From assembly GCA_023386265.1 (NCBI GenBank), contig JAEWKA010000008.1, positions 496,001 through 560,000 on the forward strand: a DNA stretch of 64,000 bases, read 5' to 3'. The notes under the pieces are model-generated. The model was given only the letters and a program-made list of their open reading frames with translations, made no database searches and was not told the origin of the DNA. Below, one piece after another: positions 24,860 through 33,944 of this stretch (positions are counted from its first letter, which is position 1; each line of letters starts with the position of its first letter). This stretch comes from Bacillota bacterium (lineage in GTDB: Bacteria; Bacillota; Clostridia; Oscillospirales; Oscillospiraceae). The translations under genes were made by a program, and so were the position numbers.

Positions 24860-25657
24860 ATGAACAAAATACTGCGCTTGGTGCTGATAATAGCTCTTTC
24901 CGCAGTGCTGATATGGAGCCTTACCAGTATCGGGCTGACAGTGAGCGATTACAAAAAAGCCGACGCGATTTATGAAGAAAGCCGGAACGAGAACTTTCAT
25001 ATCTCGGAGAGCTCTCCCGACGTTCCTGTATTGAGCATATCGGAGGAGTACTTTCCGGAGGTATCCGTCGATTTTGAAGCACTGAATAAGACGAATCCTG
25101 ACGTCATCGGCTGGTTATGGATACCCGATACGGACATCAATTTTCCCCTGCTCCACTCGGCGGACAATTGGAAATATCTGAGCCTGAGCTATGATTTGCA
25201 GCGAACAAATTCAGGCAGTATCTTCATGGATTTCAGAAATTCCAATCACTTGAGCGACGACAATACGGTCATATACGGTCACAACATGAAATCAGGAGGA
25301 ATGTTCGGCAAGCTTAAGGACTTTGGCGACTTAGATTACCTCGCGGAGCACACGGACCTCTATGTCTTCACGGAAACGCAGATTTTCAAATACCGCATTT
25401 TTGCCGCATATAAAACTGTATCGGATAGTCAGAGCTACACCCGCTCTTTTTTAGAAGACGTGGACCTTAAGGATTTTTTAGATTACATTCAAGTCTCCGC
25501 CGCCGAAAACAGCCTTGACCCGCCGAAAGATATTACGCCGTTTGTTACGCTATCAACCTGCACCACTGGGCAGCGAAACGGGCGTTTCGTCGTGCACGCC
25601 TATCTTGTGGCTTCAAAGAGTCCGGAAGGCTCCTCTTTGGATAACAAAACGGAGTAG
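24860..25657 (+). CDS. Class B sortase
   Basis: The 265-residue protein has an N-terminal membrane anchor (about 5-27). The catalytic set is His141 in YGHNMKSGGMFG, Cys234 in LSTCTTG and Arg242 in NGRFVVHA. The spacing and the NPDVIGWLWIPDTDINFPLLHS segment are typical of SrtB-like enzymes. It would cleave the PQTGD signal of the large surface protein directly upstream and attach it to the cell wall. It is 80 bp downstream of that gene on the same strand, separated by a perfect hairpin. Confidence 0.93.
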   Translation: MNKILRLVLIIALSAVLIWSLTSIGLTVSDYKKADAIYEESRNENFHISESSPDVPVLSISEEYFPEVSVDFEALNKTNPDVIGWLWIPDTDINFPLLHSADNWKYLSLSYDLQRTNSGSIFMDFRNSNHLSDDNTVIYGHNMKSGGMFGKLKDFGDLDYLAEHTDLYVFTETQIFKYRIFAAYKTVSDSQSYTRSFLEDVDLKDFLDYIQVSAAENSLDPPKDITPFVTLSTCTTGQRNGRFVVHAYLVASKSPEGSSLDNKTE

Positions 25658-25676
25658 GGGGTTCCTCTACTCCGTT
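25648..25676 (+). terminator. Terminator-like hairpin overlapping the sortase stop
   Basis: AACGGAGTAG pairs with CTACTCCGTT, extended by three inner pairs around the loop GTT. The TAG stop codon of the sortase is inside the left arm. The T-tract after it is weak (CTATCTTGATTT). Confidence 0.6.
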
Positions 25677-25694
25677 CTATCTTGATTTATACTG

Positions 25695-28070
25695 CTATAC
25701 TTCCCATTTCCACTTAAGGACTTCCGGCATATCCATACCGTGCTCGGTGATATATTGATGATGCTCAACGAGCCTGTCCTTCATCCTCTGTACGAGTGAC
25801 GCTCCACGGTTGCCGAGCTGCGGCAGACGGTAAACGACATCTATTACGAGGTGGAACCTGTCAATATCGTTCTGTACGCGCATATCGAAGGGAGTCGTTA
25901 TCGTACCCTCCTCCTTGTAGCCGCGGACGTGGAGATTTTTGTTGTGTCTGCGATAGGTAAGTTCATGCACAAGCGTAGAGTAGCCGTGGAAGGCAAAGAC
26001 TATTGGCTTATCCTTTGTGAACAGCATGTCGTAGTCCTCGTCGGTCATTCCGTGTGGATGCTCCGCGCGGGGCTGCAGACGCATAAGATCGACGACGTTT
26101 ATGACCCTTATTTTCACATCCGGCAGAGCCTCGCGCAGTATCATCACGGCGGCAAGCGTCTCAAGCGTTGGCGTATCACCGCAGCAGGCCATGACAACAT
26201 CCGGCTCCGAGCCCTGATCGTTCGACGCCCACTCCCAGATTCCAATGCCCTGGGTGCAGTGCTTGACAGCCTGTTCCATAGTCAGCCACTGCGGGCGCGG
26301 GTGCTTCGAGGACACAATGACATTCACATAGTCGCGGCTTCTAAGGCAATGGTCGACGGTCGAGAGCAGGCAGTTCGCGTCCGGCGGCAGATAGAGGCGA
26401 ACCACATCCGCCTTTTTGTTCGCGACGTGGTCAAGGAAGCCCGGGTCCTGATGAGTGAAGCCGTTGTGATCCTGCTGCCAAACATTCGAGGACAGGATAT
26501 AGTTGAGCGAAGCTATGCTCTGCCTCCATGGGAGCTGACCCGTAACCTTGAGCCATTTTGCGTGCTGTGAGAACATGGAGTCGACGATTCGGATGAACGC
26601 CTCATAGCTGTTGAAGAAGCCGTGGCGTCCGGTGAGCAGATAGCCCTCCAGCCAGCCCTCGCACATATGCTCGGAGAGCATGGAGTCCATGACCCTGCCG
26701 TCGGGAGCCAGGAATTCGTCATCCTTGTTTGTCTCGGCGTTCCACGCCCTGTTCGTCACTTCGAAAACCTTCGTCAGTCTGTTCGACATCGTTTCGTCGG
26801 GCCCGAAGATGCGAAAGTTGCGGCTATCCTCGTTAAGCTTAAAAATGTCCCGTACAAAGCCGCCCAGTTCCGACATATCCTGTGCGTTAACTGAGCCGGG
26901 TACGGGAACCTCGACGGCGTAATCGCGGAAATCCGGCATGCGCAGGTCACGAAGCAGCAGACCACCGTTCGCATGAGGATTTGCTCCCATGCGGCGGCCT
27001 CCCTTCGGCGCGAGTGCCGATACTTCGGGACGCAGTTTTCCGTTGTCATCAAAAAGCTCTGTCGGTCTGTAGCTTGTAAGCCAGCCTCGAAGTATCTCCA
27101 GATGCGAGGGGTCGTCCATCATGACGGGTACCTGATGCGAGCGGAAGGAGCCCTCAATTTTGTTGCCGACGACTTCTTTCGGGCCAGTCCAGCCCTTCGG
27201 CGAGCGCAGAACTATCATCGGCCAAATCGCTCTTGCCTTGTCGCCCTTTTCTCTCGCATTTTTACGTATTTTGAGTATATCCAGAACTGCCTTATCCAGA
27301 GTTTTCGCCATGAGCGCGTGCATTTTCATCGGGTCGTCGCCCTCGACAAAATACGGCTTCCAGCCGCAGCCCTCGAAAAACTTCTGCACTTCCGCGTGCG
27401 TTATGCGCGAAAATACGGTCGGATTGCTGATTTTAAAGCCGTTTAGATGCAGGATGGGCAGCACGGTTCCGTCTGTGACGGGGTTAATAAATTTGTTCGA
27501 ATGCCAAGCCGTTGCAAGCGGTCCTGTTTCGGCTTCTCCGTCGCCAACAACGCAGGCGGCGATAAGGTCAGGGTTATCCATGACGGCGCCGAAGGCATGC
27601 GCAAGACTGTAGCCCAGCTCTCCGCCCTCATTTATGGAGCCCGGCACCTCAGGCGCGACATGGGACGATGTTCCGCCGGGGAACGAGAATTGTTTGAAGA
27701 GTTTCTTCATGCCCTCCAAATCCTGACTAATATTCGGATAGATTTCACTGTAGCTGCCGTCCAGCCAGTCCTGCGCGATCATCGCGTTACCGCCGTGACC
27801 AGGGCCGGAGATGTAGATCATATCCAAATCAAATTTATTGATTGCGCGGTTCAGATGCGTATAAATGAAGTTCTGCCCGGGTACTGTGCCCCAGTGGCCG
27901 ACGATTTTCTTTTTGACATGCTCGGGCTTCAGTTCATCCTTGAGCAGCGGATTATCCAGCAGATAGAGCTGACAAGCTGCAAGATAATTTGAAGCACGCC
28001 ACCATGCGTCCATCCTTGTGAGAAGTTCAGTCGTTATGGGTGATTTTTTTGGTTTATTAGCTTTACTCAT
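25695..28070 (-). CDS. xfp: Xylulose-5-phosphate/fructose-6-phosphate phosphoketolase
   Basis: The 791-residue protein is full length for the family. N-terminal ITTELLTRMDAWWRASNYLAACQLYL and KKKIVGHWGTVPGQNFIYTHLNR are diagnostic. The thiamine-diphosphate motif is GDGEAETGPLATAWHSNKFINP, preceded by SGPGHGGNAM, and LPILHLNGFKI follows. It splits xylulose-5-phosphate or fructose-6-phosphate with phosphate to acetyl phosphate plus an aldose phosphate, supplying acetyl phosphate for ATP. It is monocistronic, with ATG behind AAAGGAAG and no partner gene close by. Confidence 0.97.
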   Translation of the reverse strand: MSKANKPKKSPITTELLTRMDAWWRASNYLAACQLYLLDNPLLKDELKPEHVKKKIVGHWGTVPGQNFIYTHLNRAINKFDLDMIYISGPGHGGNAMIAQDWLDGSYSEIYPNISQDLEGMKKLFKQFSFPGGTSSHVAPEVPGSINEGGELGYSLAHAFGAVMDNPDLIAACVVGDGEAETGPLATAWHSNKFINPVTDGTVLPILHLNGFKISNPTVFSRITHAEVQKFFEGCGWKPYFVEGDDPMKMHALMAKTLDKAVLDILKIRKNAREKGDKARAIWPMIVLRSPKGWTGPKEVVGNKIEGSFRSHQVPVMMDDPSHLEILRGWLTSYRPTELFDDNGKLRPEVSALAPKGGRRMGANPHANGGLLLRDLRMPDFRDYAVEVPVPGSVNAQDMSELGGFVRDIFKLNEDSRNFRIFGPDETMSNRLTKVFEVTNRAWNAETNKDDEFLAPDGRVMDSMLSEHMCEGWLEGYLLTGRHGFFNSYEAFIRIVDSMFSQHAKWLKVTGQLPWRQSIASLNYILSSNVWQQDHNGFTHQDPGFLDHVANKKADVVRLYLPPDANCLLSTVDHCLRSRDYVNVIVSSKHPRPQWLTMEQAVKHCTQGIGIWEWASNDQGSEPDVVMACCGDTPTLETLAAVMILREALPDVKIRVINVVDLMRLQPRAEHPHGMTDEDYDMLFTKDKPIVFAFHGYSTLVHELTYRRHNKNLHVRGYKEEGTITTPFDMRVQNDIDRFHLVIDVVYRLPQLGNRGASLVQRMKDRLVEHHQYITEHGMDMPEVLKWKWEV

Positions 28071-28142
28071 AGGTCATCTTCCTTTCTAAGCGAAAAAACG
28101 GATTACCTCTTCAAACGGCTGTGTTAGTATTACCCTATAACC

Positions 28143-28172
28143 ATTATATAACACATAATCACATGTTAATAA
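28143..28172 (-). promoter_or_regulatory. Candidate promoter of xfp
   Basis: On the minus strand TTATTA and TATAAT are separated by 18 bp, 73 bp before the xfp ATG. The -35 is poor. The rest of the gap up to the terminator at 28395 is AT-rich with nothing recognisable. Confidence 0.35.
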
Positions 28173-28394
28173 AGCTATATTTTGGCATTGTATCATATGT
28201 TACATACATTCGTACATTATCACAAAAATGCGCATCATAAATCGGGAAACTTGTTCCCTTTACAAGCGTTTTTTTATTCTTATCTCATTTTTATAAAAAT
28301 TTCTATTTTCTATCCCCCATGGTGGCTTGCGGAGCAAAAATGGCGGTGCTATACTTCAAAATGTAATTCAAACTCCTTATTATGTATCTCCTTT

Positions 28395-28430
28395 AAAAAG
28401 AGAGCGGTCCTGCAGAACCGCTCTCTTTTT
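28395..28430. terminator. Bidirectional terminator after the radical SAM gene
   Basis: AAAAAGAGAGCGGT/ACCGCTCTCTTTTT is a 14-bp perfect stem with U-tracts in both directions. Its main user is the minus-strand radical SAM gene. Confidence 0.85.
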
Positions 28431-28444
28431 ATATGTACTTTCGT

Positions 28445-29317
28445 TCAGAATCCGCGGTACTTATCGGGTCTGAGCATTTTTTCGTCCTTCATTGCCCTAT
28501 GTACCTGATCGAGCAGTCGCTCCCTATCCTGTGGGAGTGTTCCCTTCAGCACAAGCCGGTTCGAGGCATGATTGCTCCTTATAACGCTTTCCTTTTTGCA
28601 GTTGGCATTAGAGAGGATAAGGTCAAGCTCGCGCATAACGTCCTGCGAGTTCAGTGGTTCAAATCTGCCTGATGCGATATCCTCCGATATCGACGAGCCC
28701 GGGGCTATCATGAGCGTCATGAGTCCAATGAAGGATGCGCCCATTGCGCCTATCATCTTCCCTGTTTCGACCGCGTGCTCCTCCATGAGCTCGCGGCCGC
28801 CGAGGCCCGAAATAAAGGTCACTGAGACGGGTATGCCGGCATTTTCCGCGCGATGTACCGCTAGAATCATGTCCTCCGGAGTTTCGCCCTTGTTTACTCT
28901 TCGGAGCACCTCCGCGGAGCCCGATTCCGCGCCAAGATAGATTATCCCCAATCCCGCTTCACGGAGCTTATTTAATTCGTCGTCCGTTTTACGGAGAATG
29001 TTATCCGCCCTGCCATAAATTCCGATGCGTGTGCATTCGGGAAAAAGCGCCTTAGCGGCGCCTAGAAGCGGAAGAAGTTTATCGGTCGCGAGGCACAGCG
29101 CATCGCCATCCGCGAAGAAAATTCGTTCGACGCTCGGGTTTTCCCTTCGCGCCGCCTGAAGGTCACAGTAGACCTCCTCGAAGGAGCGCATTTTGAATTT
29201 TTTATTCCAGTACATGGGGCAAAAGGTGCAGCCGTTGTGCGAGCACCCGATGGTCACCTGTATTATAAGGCTGTAAGCCTCGCTCGGCGGACGATAAACA
29301 CTGCCCTCATATTTCAT
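28445..29317 (-). CDS. Radical SAM protein of unknown substrate
   Basis: The 290-residue protein contains the cluster motif CSHNGCTFC (CxxxxxCxxC) near residue 25, followed by FFADGDALCL, IGIYGRADNI, IIYLGAESGSAEVLRRVNKG and SVTFISGLGGRELMEEH. These strands form the SAM-binding barrel. The order resembles Elp3/YgiQ-like radical SAM proteins, but there is no accessory domain, so the reaction is unknown. The unusual CxxxxxCxxC spacing, with two extra residues relative to CxxxCxxC, is worth noting. It starts at an ATG with AAAGGAG. Confidence 0.85.
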   Translation of the reverse strand: MKYEGSVYRPPSEAYSLIIQVTIGCSHNGCTFCPMYWNKKFKMRSFEEVYCDLQAARRENPSVERIFFADGDALCLATDKLLPLLGAAKALFPECTRIGIYGRADNILRKTDDELNKLREAGLGIIYLGAESGSAEVLRRVNKGETPEDMILAVHRAENAGIPVSVTFISGLGGRELMEEHAVETGKMIGAMGASFIGLMTLMIAPGSSISEDIASGRFEPLNSQDVMRELDLILSNANCKKESVIRSNHASNRLVLKGTLPQDRERLLDQVHRAMKDEKMLRPDKYRGF

Positions 29318-29350
29318 GCAGTAAAGCTCCTTTTGCTTTCAAGTAAGTTC

Positions 29351-29860
29351 TTATTTTGCTTTATCGACCTTGACACGCTTAATGAGTATTCCGGCTATAA
29401 CACCGATTGCGACGCCCGCAACAGTTCCCGAAACGAGTAGCACCGGCAGATAATAGGCAATCTGTTTCGTTCCGAGAAGCACCATCGCACAGAGTATTTG
29501 ACCGATATTGTGCGCGACACCGCCGCCTATGCCGACTCCGATATGGCTGAAGCGGTTTATTTTCATGAGAAGCAGCATAACCGCGAAGCTGAGCATAGCG
29601 CCGGAAAGACTGTAGAAGAGCGCAAAGGCGTTGCCGAACATAAAGGTCATCAGCAGGACGCGCAAAAGTGAGATTACAAAAGCCTCTGTTTTGCCAAGCC
29701 TATACAGAGCAAAAACGACGACGATGTTTGCAAGCCCCAGTTTCACACCCGGTACGGCAACGGAAAAAGGTATTAGAAATTCGACATAGCTTAAAACCAT
29801 CGCGAGCGCTATAAGCAGTCCATATTCCGCAATCTGCTTCCCAGTCATTTTCTTTTTCAT
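29351..29860 (-). CDS. Gx transporter / HepT-like membrane protein
   Basis: The 169-residue protein has about five membrane helices and the sequence VPGVKLGLANIVVVFALYRLG followed by HIGVGIGGGVAHNIGQILCA. These match the Gx transporter family (formerly called heptaprenyl diphosphate synthase component I). The name reflects glycine-rich helices similar to the S-components of ECF vitamin transporters. It overlaps the NusG-II gene by 4 bp and lies downstream of the Rnf operon, a common pairing in clostridia. The substrate is not known. Confidence 0.85.
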   Translation of the reverse strand: MKKKMTGKQIAEYGLLIALAMVLSYVEFLIPFSVAVPGVKLGLANIVVVFALYRLGKTEAFVISLLRVLLMTFMFGNAFALFYSLSGAMLSFAVMLLLMKINRFSHIGVGIGGGVAHNIGQILCAMVLLGTKQIAYYLPVLLVSGTVAGVAIGVIAGILIKRVKVDKAK

Positions 29861-30225
29861 TTTGCCACCGCGTCGTAATCTGACTGCTCGCCGCCCCTTA
29901 TCTCGACGACGACCTTGTTCGGCAGACAGATAATGCTCTGCCCGTCATATTCGGCCGTCCCCTGCTTTACGCACAGCTTGTCCGGACATGAGGCCTCGGT
30001 TATCTCGGCCTTCGTGTCCTTTATGACGAGAATGTTGAAGTGTTCATCGTCTCCGATGCGTATCTCGGTATCAGTATCCAGCGGATATGTGCCATAGACT
30101 GCACCGTCCACGGTGACAACAGCGTAGGCACCGTTATTTTGCGTCATACTCGTGTAAAGCCAAATTAGAGCGGCAATGATGATTACAGCCGCAAGAAGTA
30201 TGATATCGTTTTTACGTTTTTTCAT
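29857..30225 (-). CDS. NusG domain II-containing membrane-anchored protein
   Basis: The ATG at 30225 has GGGGGGC upstream; a longer reading starts without a site. The 122-residue protein has one membrane helix (about 8-27) and an extracytoplasmic domain. The segment EASCPDKLCVKQGTAEYDGQSIICLPNKVVVEI holds two cysteines in CPDKLC and a third in ICLPN, the characteristic pattern of NusG domain II proteins. It overlaps the Gx transporter gene and travels with rnf and apbE in clostridia; a role in extracytoplasmic flavin or redox biology has been suggested but is not shown. Confidence 0.85.
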   Translation of the reverse strand: MKKRKNDIILLAAVIIIAALIWLYTSMTQNNGAYAVVTVDGAVYGTYPLDTDTEIRIGDDEHFNILVIKDTKAEITEASCPDKLCVKQGTAEYDGQSIICLPNKVVVEIRGGEQSDYDAVAK

Positions 30226-30302
30226 AGTTGCCGCCCCCCTTCTTGTATTATTACGCCATAGGCGCAAAGCGCCGTAATGGTATATGCATTATACCACATT
30301 TA

Positions 30303-30333
30303 ATTAAGCTCCGCTTAAAAAACGGAGCTTAAT
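30303..30333 (-). terminator. Hairpin between rnfB and the NusG-II gene
   Basis: ATTAAGCTCCG and CGGAGCTTAAT are perfect 11-bp arms; on the minus strand the loop carries the T-run and only TAAATG follows. It may partly end Rnf transcription. A second small hairpin GGCGC-AAA-GCGCC lies near 30263. Confidence 0.5.
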
Positions 30334-30340
30334 AGTTGGT

Positions 30341-31165
30341 TTATTCCTGATTTACGTGGTAAATACCTTTGAAATCGCCCTTCATGATGCATTTGGTCGG
30401 GCAGACCTCCGCGCAGTGACCGCAGTTCGTGCACTTGTCGTAGTCAATCTGCGAGAGATTATTCACTACCGTGATCGCGCCGACTGGGCATTCCTTTTCG
30501 CACTTTTTACAGGCGATACAGCCGTGAGAGCATGCTTTTCTGGTAATCGCGCCCTTTTCAGTGTTCGAGCAGGTAACGAGCATTTTTTCCACGTCCGGCA
30601 TGATGCTGATGAGCTTATTCGGGCAGACCGAAGCGCACATACCGCAGCCTATGCAAAGGCGGGTATTGACGTGAGCGATGCCGTTTTCAATGCAAATCGC
30701 GTCGTTCGGGCAAACAGAAGCGCAGTCGCCGAAGCCCATGCAGCCAAAGGTGCATTTCCCCGTACCGCCGAAAAGAAGCTTTGCAGCCTTGCAGCTTTCG
30801 ATGCCCTGATAGTCCATTTTGTCAGAGGTTGCTTTGCAATCGCCTTTACATTTGATTACGGCAACCTGTTCAACCACATCCTCGAACTCGACGCCCAAAA
30901 CCTCGCTAAGCTTTTTTGAAACCGCGTCCGCTCCTGGAACACAAAGATTCGTTTTAACGCCGCTGTCTTCGATGAGAGCATGAGCATAGCCGTCACATCC
31001 GGCGTAGCCGCAGGCTCCGCAGTTAGCGCCCGGCAGACATTCGCGGATGATAGGAAAACGTTCGTCCTCCTTGACCGCCATAACCTTTGAGGCGACCGCG
31101 AGCATTACGGCACAAATTATACCGATCGCGGTTACCAGACCAACAGCAAATATTATTCCATCCAT
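30341..31165 (-). CDS. rnfB: Rnf complex subunit B (multi-cluster ferredoxin subunit)
   Basis: The 274-residue protein has an N-terminal membrane helix and the RnfB cysteine motif CLPGANCGACGYAGC followed by a fourth cysteine. Several ferredoxin-type clusters come next: CTFGCMGFGDCASVCP, CIGCGMCASVCP, CIACKKCEKECP and CTNCGHCAEVCP. This is the expected entry point for electrons from reduced ferredoxin. It is the last gene of rnfCDGEAB, the clostridial order, with GGGGGG 5 bases before the ATG. Confidence 0.97.
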   Translation of the reverse strand: MDGIIFAVGLVTAIGIICAVMLAVASKVMAVKEDERFPIIRECLPGANCGACGYAGCDGYAHALIEDSGVKTNLCVPGADAVSKKLSEVLGVEFEDVVEQVAVIKCKGDCKATSDKMDYQGIESCKAAKLLFGGTGKCTFGCMGFGDCASVCPNDAICIENGIAHVNTRLCIGCGMCASVCPNKLISIMPDVEKMLVTCSNTEKGAITRKACSHGCIACKKCEKECPVGAITVVNNLSQIDYDKCTNCGHCAEVCPTKCIMKGDFKGIYHVNQE

Positions 31166-31177
31166 TGTCCGCCCCCC

Positions 31178-31792
31178 TTAAGAAAACAGGCGCTCTATAA
31201 CTCCGGCAAAGCCGAAGAAAGAGACGGATACGATGGAGGCCGCAACCAAAGTGATGGGCAGTCCCTTGAACGCTTCGGGCGTATCTCCGCCCTCCATGCG
31301 GGCGCGGACTCCGGAAAACAAAACCATGGCCAGGAAAAATCCGAGACCCGAGCCAAGGGAGTTGATGAGAGATGAAACAAAGTCATATTTGCTGCTGATA
31401 TTAAGGATCGTAACACCCAGTACAGCACAGTTTGTTGTTATAAGTGGCAGATAAACGCCGAGCGCAGAGTGAAGAGAAGGAATATACTTTTTCAGTATAA
31501 TCTCAACAAGCTGAACAAGCGCCGCAATTACAAGAATGAATACTATGGTCTGCATATAGTCGAGACCGTGGGGGTTAAGCAGATAATACTGTATCGGCCA
31601 AGTAACCGCCGTTGCAAGTATCATAACGAAGATTACGGCGATGCTCATTCCGGTAGCCTGATCGAGTTTTTTGGAAACGCCTAAGAATGGGCATATCCCG
31701 AGAAATTTCTGTAAAACGTAGTTGTTTACGAACACGGCGGACATGAGGATTATAACGAGTCCTTTAAAATCAAAATGCAGCAGTCCTTCCAT
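31178..31792 (-). CDS. rnfA: Rnf complex subunit A
   Basis: The 204-residue integral membrane protein has six predicted helices and the conserved VNNYVLQKFLGICPFLGVSKKL near the N-terminus and LPLITTNCAVLGVT in the middle. RnfA and RnfE are inverted homologues that form the membrane core and share a membrane-embedded iron-sulfur cluster. Its ATG overlaps the rnfE stop codon by one base (TAATG). Confidence 0.96.
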   Translation of the reverse strand: MEGLLHFDFKGLVIILMSAVFVNNYVLQKFLGICPFLGVSKKLDQATGMSIAVIFVMILATAVTWPIQYYLLNPHGLDYMQTIVFILVIAALVQLVEIILKKYIPSLHSALGVYLPLITTNCAVLGVTILNISSKYDFVSSLINSLGSGLGFFLAMVLFSGVRARMEGGDTPEAFKGLPITLVAASIVSVSFFGFAGVIERLFS

Positions 31793-32478
31793 TAGGCTTC
31801 ACTCTCCTTTCCGCTTTCCGTGCCTTTGAGTTTTCCGCAGGCGGTGGCTGAGGGACAGCCCTTGCAGCCAAAATCGTCCTTTTTTATCGCCTTGCCCTTG
31901 CTGATTTTATTGACAAGGGCTATCATACAACCGAATATGAAAAATCCGCCCGGTGCAAGAGTCATAATCGAAATGTTGTTATCGATGAGAACGGGTATCT
32001 CCATGCCGAGCCATGTGCCGCTTCCTAGTATCTCACGGATAGTAGCCATAACGAACAATGTAAGGGTGAAGCCGAGACCCATGCCGATGCCATCCAGTGC
32101 TGAGTCAAGCACTGTGTTTTTGTTTGCAAACATCTCGGCACGTCCGAGGATGATGCAGTTTACGACGATAAGCGGCAGATATATGCCGAGGCTATCATTC
32201 AGTGCCGGGGCAAAAGCTCTGACCAGCATTTGCACAATTGTAACAAACCCCGCTATCAAGACTATGTAGCATGGAATGCGCACCTTATCGGGTATTACGT
32301 TACGAAGAGCGGATATCGCGACATTGGAGCCGAAAAGAACGGCGGTTGCCGCAAGTCCCATTCCAATCGCGTTCGAGGCCTGAGTTGAAATCGCAAGCGT
32401 CGGGCAGGTACCCAGAACGAGGACAAGTACGGGGTTTTCTTTAACTAGACCCTTTAGCAGTATGCCGAGCTTTTTCAT
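31792..32478 (-). CDS. rnfE: Rnf complex subunit E
   Basis: The 228-residue membrane protein shows ENPVLVLVLGTCPTLAISTQASNAIGMG and IYLPLIVVNCIILGRAE, the RnfE counterparts of RnfA motifs. A C-terminal extension of about 30 residues carries three cysteines (GCKGCPSATAC). This tail is longer than in many RnfE proteins and could bind metal, which is speculative. The stop is followed directly by rnfA; the start directly follows rnfG. Confidence 0.96.
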   Translation of the reverse strand: MKKLGILLKGLVKENPVLVLVLGTCPTLAISTQASNAIGMGLAATAVLFGSNVAISALRNVIPDKVRIPCYIVLIAGFVTIVQMLVRAFAPALNDSLGIYLPLIVVNCIILGRAEMFANKNTVLDSALDGIGMGLGFTLTLFVMATIREILGSGTWLGMEIPVLIDNNISIMTLAPGGFFIFGCMIALVNKISKGKAIKKDDFGCKGCPSATACGKLKGTESGKESEA

Positions 32479-33009
32479 CTATGTCGCCTCCTTTGCTGTT
32501 TCATATGCTGTAAAAGCGTCTTTTATCGCGCCCATATAAGCCTTCGAGGATATCGTTGCGCCCGAAATGGTTTCAACGCCCGAAAGCGATGAATCCTTGC
32601 CGGCGAATTGCTGTCTGAATTCGGGCAGGGTCGTTTTAGTTCCCAGTCCCTTTGTTTCGGACTGCAATAAAGTGTTGCAGTCCGTAATCTTGCCATCCGC
32701 GTCCATGCCGCATATAAGCTTCATATCGCCGCTGTAGCCTTTCGCTGTCAGCATAAACACAAAACCTGCGCCATTATCAGCTTTATAGACTTCGGTGACT
32801 GTTGACGGAAGCCCGTCAAGCTCCATGATCGTGAAACTTTCCGCTTCCGGAAGCACCTCCTGCCGCGCCGCTTCCGCCGCAGCCTTTTCTGCCGCTGCGA
32901 TAATCGGGGCCGTTTTCTGGTTAGTAAAGGCAAGCGCCGCAGAGATGACAAGGCAGATAAGCGTTAAAACCAGAATCGGCTTTACAAAATCTTTTCCAAT
33001 GCTGTTCAT
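32479..33009 (-). CDS. rnfG: Rnf complex subunit G (flavinylated)
   Basis: The 176-residue protein has an N-terminal membrane helix (about 11-30) and an extracytoplasmic FMN-binding domain. The flavinylation motif is SGATISS near residue 150, where the threonine is the expected covalent FMN attachment site. ApbE, encoded by the divergent gene at the head of the operon, is the enzyme that performs this modification. Its start overlaps the rnfD stop by 4 bp. Confidence 0.96.
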   Translation of the reverse strand: MNSIGKDFVKPILVLTLICLVISAALAFTNQKTAPIIAAAEKAAAEAARQEVLPEAESFTIMELDGLPSTVTEVYKADNGAGFVFMLTAKGYSGDMKLICGMDADGKITDCNTLLQSETKGLGTKTTLPEFRQQFAGKDSSLSGVETISGATISSKAYMGAIKDAFTAYETAKEAT

Positions 33010-33944
33010 ATCTTGACACCTCCCAGCGGCTTTTTACGCGTTGCCTTGGAGATATATGGAGTGAGAATGTTCATAAGTAAAATCGAGAACGATACGCCCT
33101 CGGGATAGTTGCCCCAGACTCTGATGAGAACCGTTATAAGTCCGCAGCCTAAGCCGAAGATGATGCGTCCCCAATCTGTTGAGGGAGTCGTTGAATAATC
33201 CGTTGCCATGAAGAACGCACCGATTAGAAGTCCGCCGGAGAGCACCTGATATATGGAGTAGTCAATATCTCCTTTTAAAAGGAACGTAAACAGAAAAACA
33301 GTTCCTATGAAGGCAACCGGCGTATGCCAAGAAATGACGCGGCGAATAAGCAGATAGATACCGCCGAGGAGCAGCGCTACGGCACTTGTTTCGCCGAGGC
33401 AGCCGCCGCGTACACCGAGAAGCATGTTGGTCATGGACGGGAGAGTTCCGCCGCCCTCCATACCTTTTAAGATAGCGAGCGGCGTTGCGCTCGAAACAGC
33501 GTCTGTGGCACCCGGGATGACCCATGTCGTCATGGTGCTTGAAAACGCGATCAGCAAAATAATACGCGCGGTGATTGCCGGGTTTGCGAAGTTTTGCCCC
33601 AGCCCGCCGAAAAGCCCCTTAACCACGACGATTGCGACAAGGCTTCCGAAAGCCGCCTGCCAGAGCGGTATGCCGACGGGCAAGTTGTACGCCAGCAGAA
33701 CGCCAGTGACCACCGCCGAAAGGTCGCCTATTGTGGACGGCTTTTTAACGATTTTTTCAAAGCCCCATTCACCTGCGACTGCGAAAGCGACGCAGACCGC
33801 CGTCACGAGAATGGCACGTGCTCCGAAAATTAAAAACGAGGCGATTAGCGCTGGGAGCAGCGCAATGAGCACATCGCGCATTATTTTCGTGGTGCTCGTA
33901 TTGTCCTTTATATGAGGAGAAACCGAAACCGTCATGTTGCTCAT
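33006..33944 (-). CDS. rnfD: Rnf complex subunit D
   Basis: The 312-residue protein has about nine membrane helices. Typical segments are SPHIKDNTSTTKIMRDVLIALLPAL, NLPVGIPLWQAAFGS, GLGQNFANPAITARI and VSSATPLAILKG. The last holds the SSAT motif whose threonine is likely to carry covalent FMN. RnfD is the probable ion-translocating membrane subunit with RnfG. It overlaps rnfC and rnfG by 4 bp each. Confidence 0.96.
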   Translation of the reverse strand: MSNMTVSVSPHIKDNTSTTKIMRDVLIALLPALIASFLIFGARAILVTAVCVAFAVAGEWGFEKIVKKPSTIGDLSAVVTGVLLAYNLPVGIPLWQAAFGSLVAIVVVKGLFGGLGQNFANPAITARIILLIAFSSTMTTWVIPGATDAVSSATPLAILKGMEGGGTLPSMTNMLLGVRGGCLGETSAVALLLGGIYLLIRRVISWHTPVAFIGTVFLFTFLLKGDIDYSIYQVLSGGLLIGAFFMATDYSTTPSTDWGRIIFGLGCGLITVLIRVWGNYPEGVSFSILLMNILTPYISKATRKKPLGGVKI

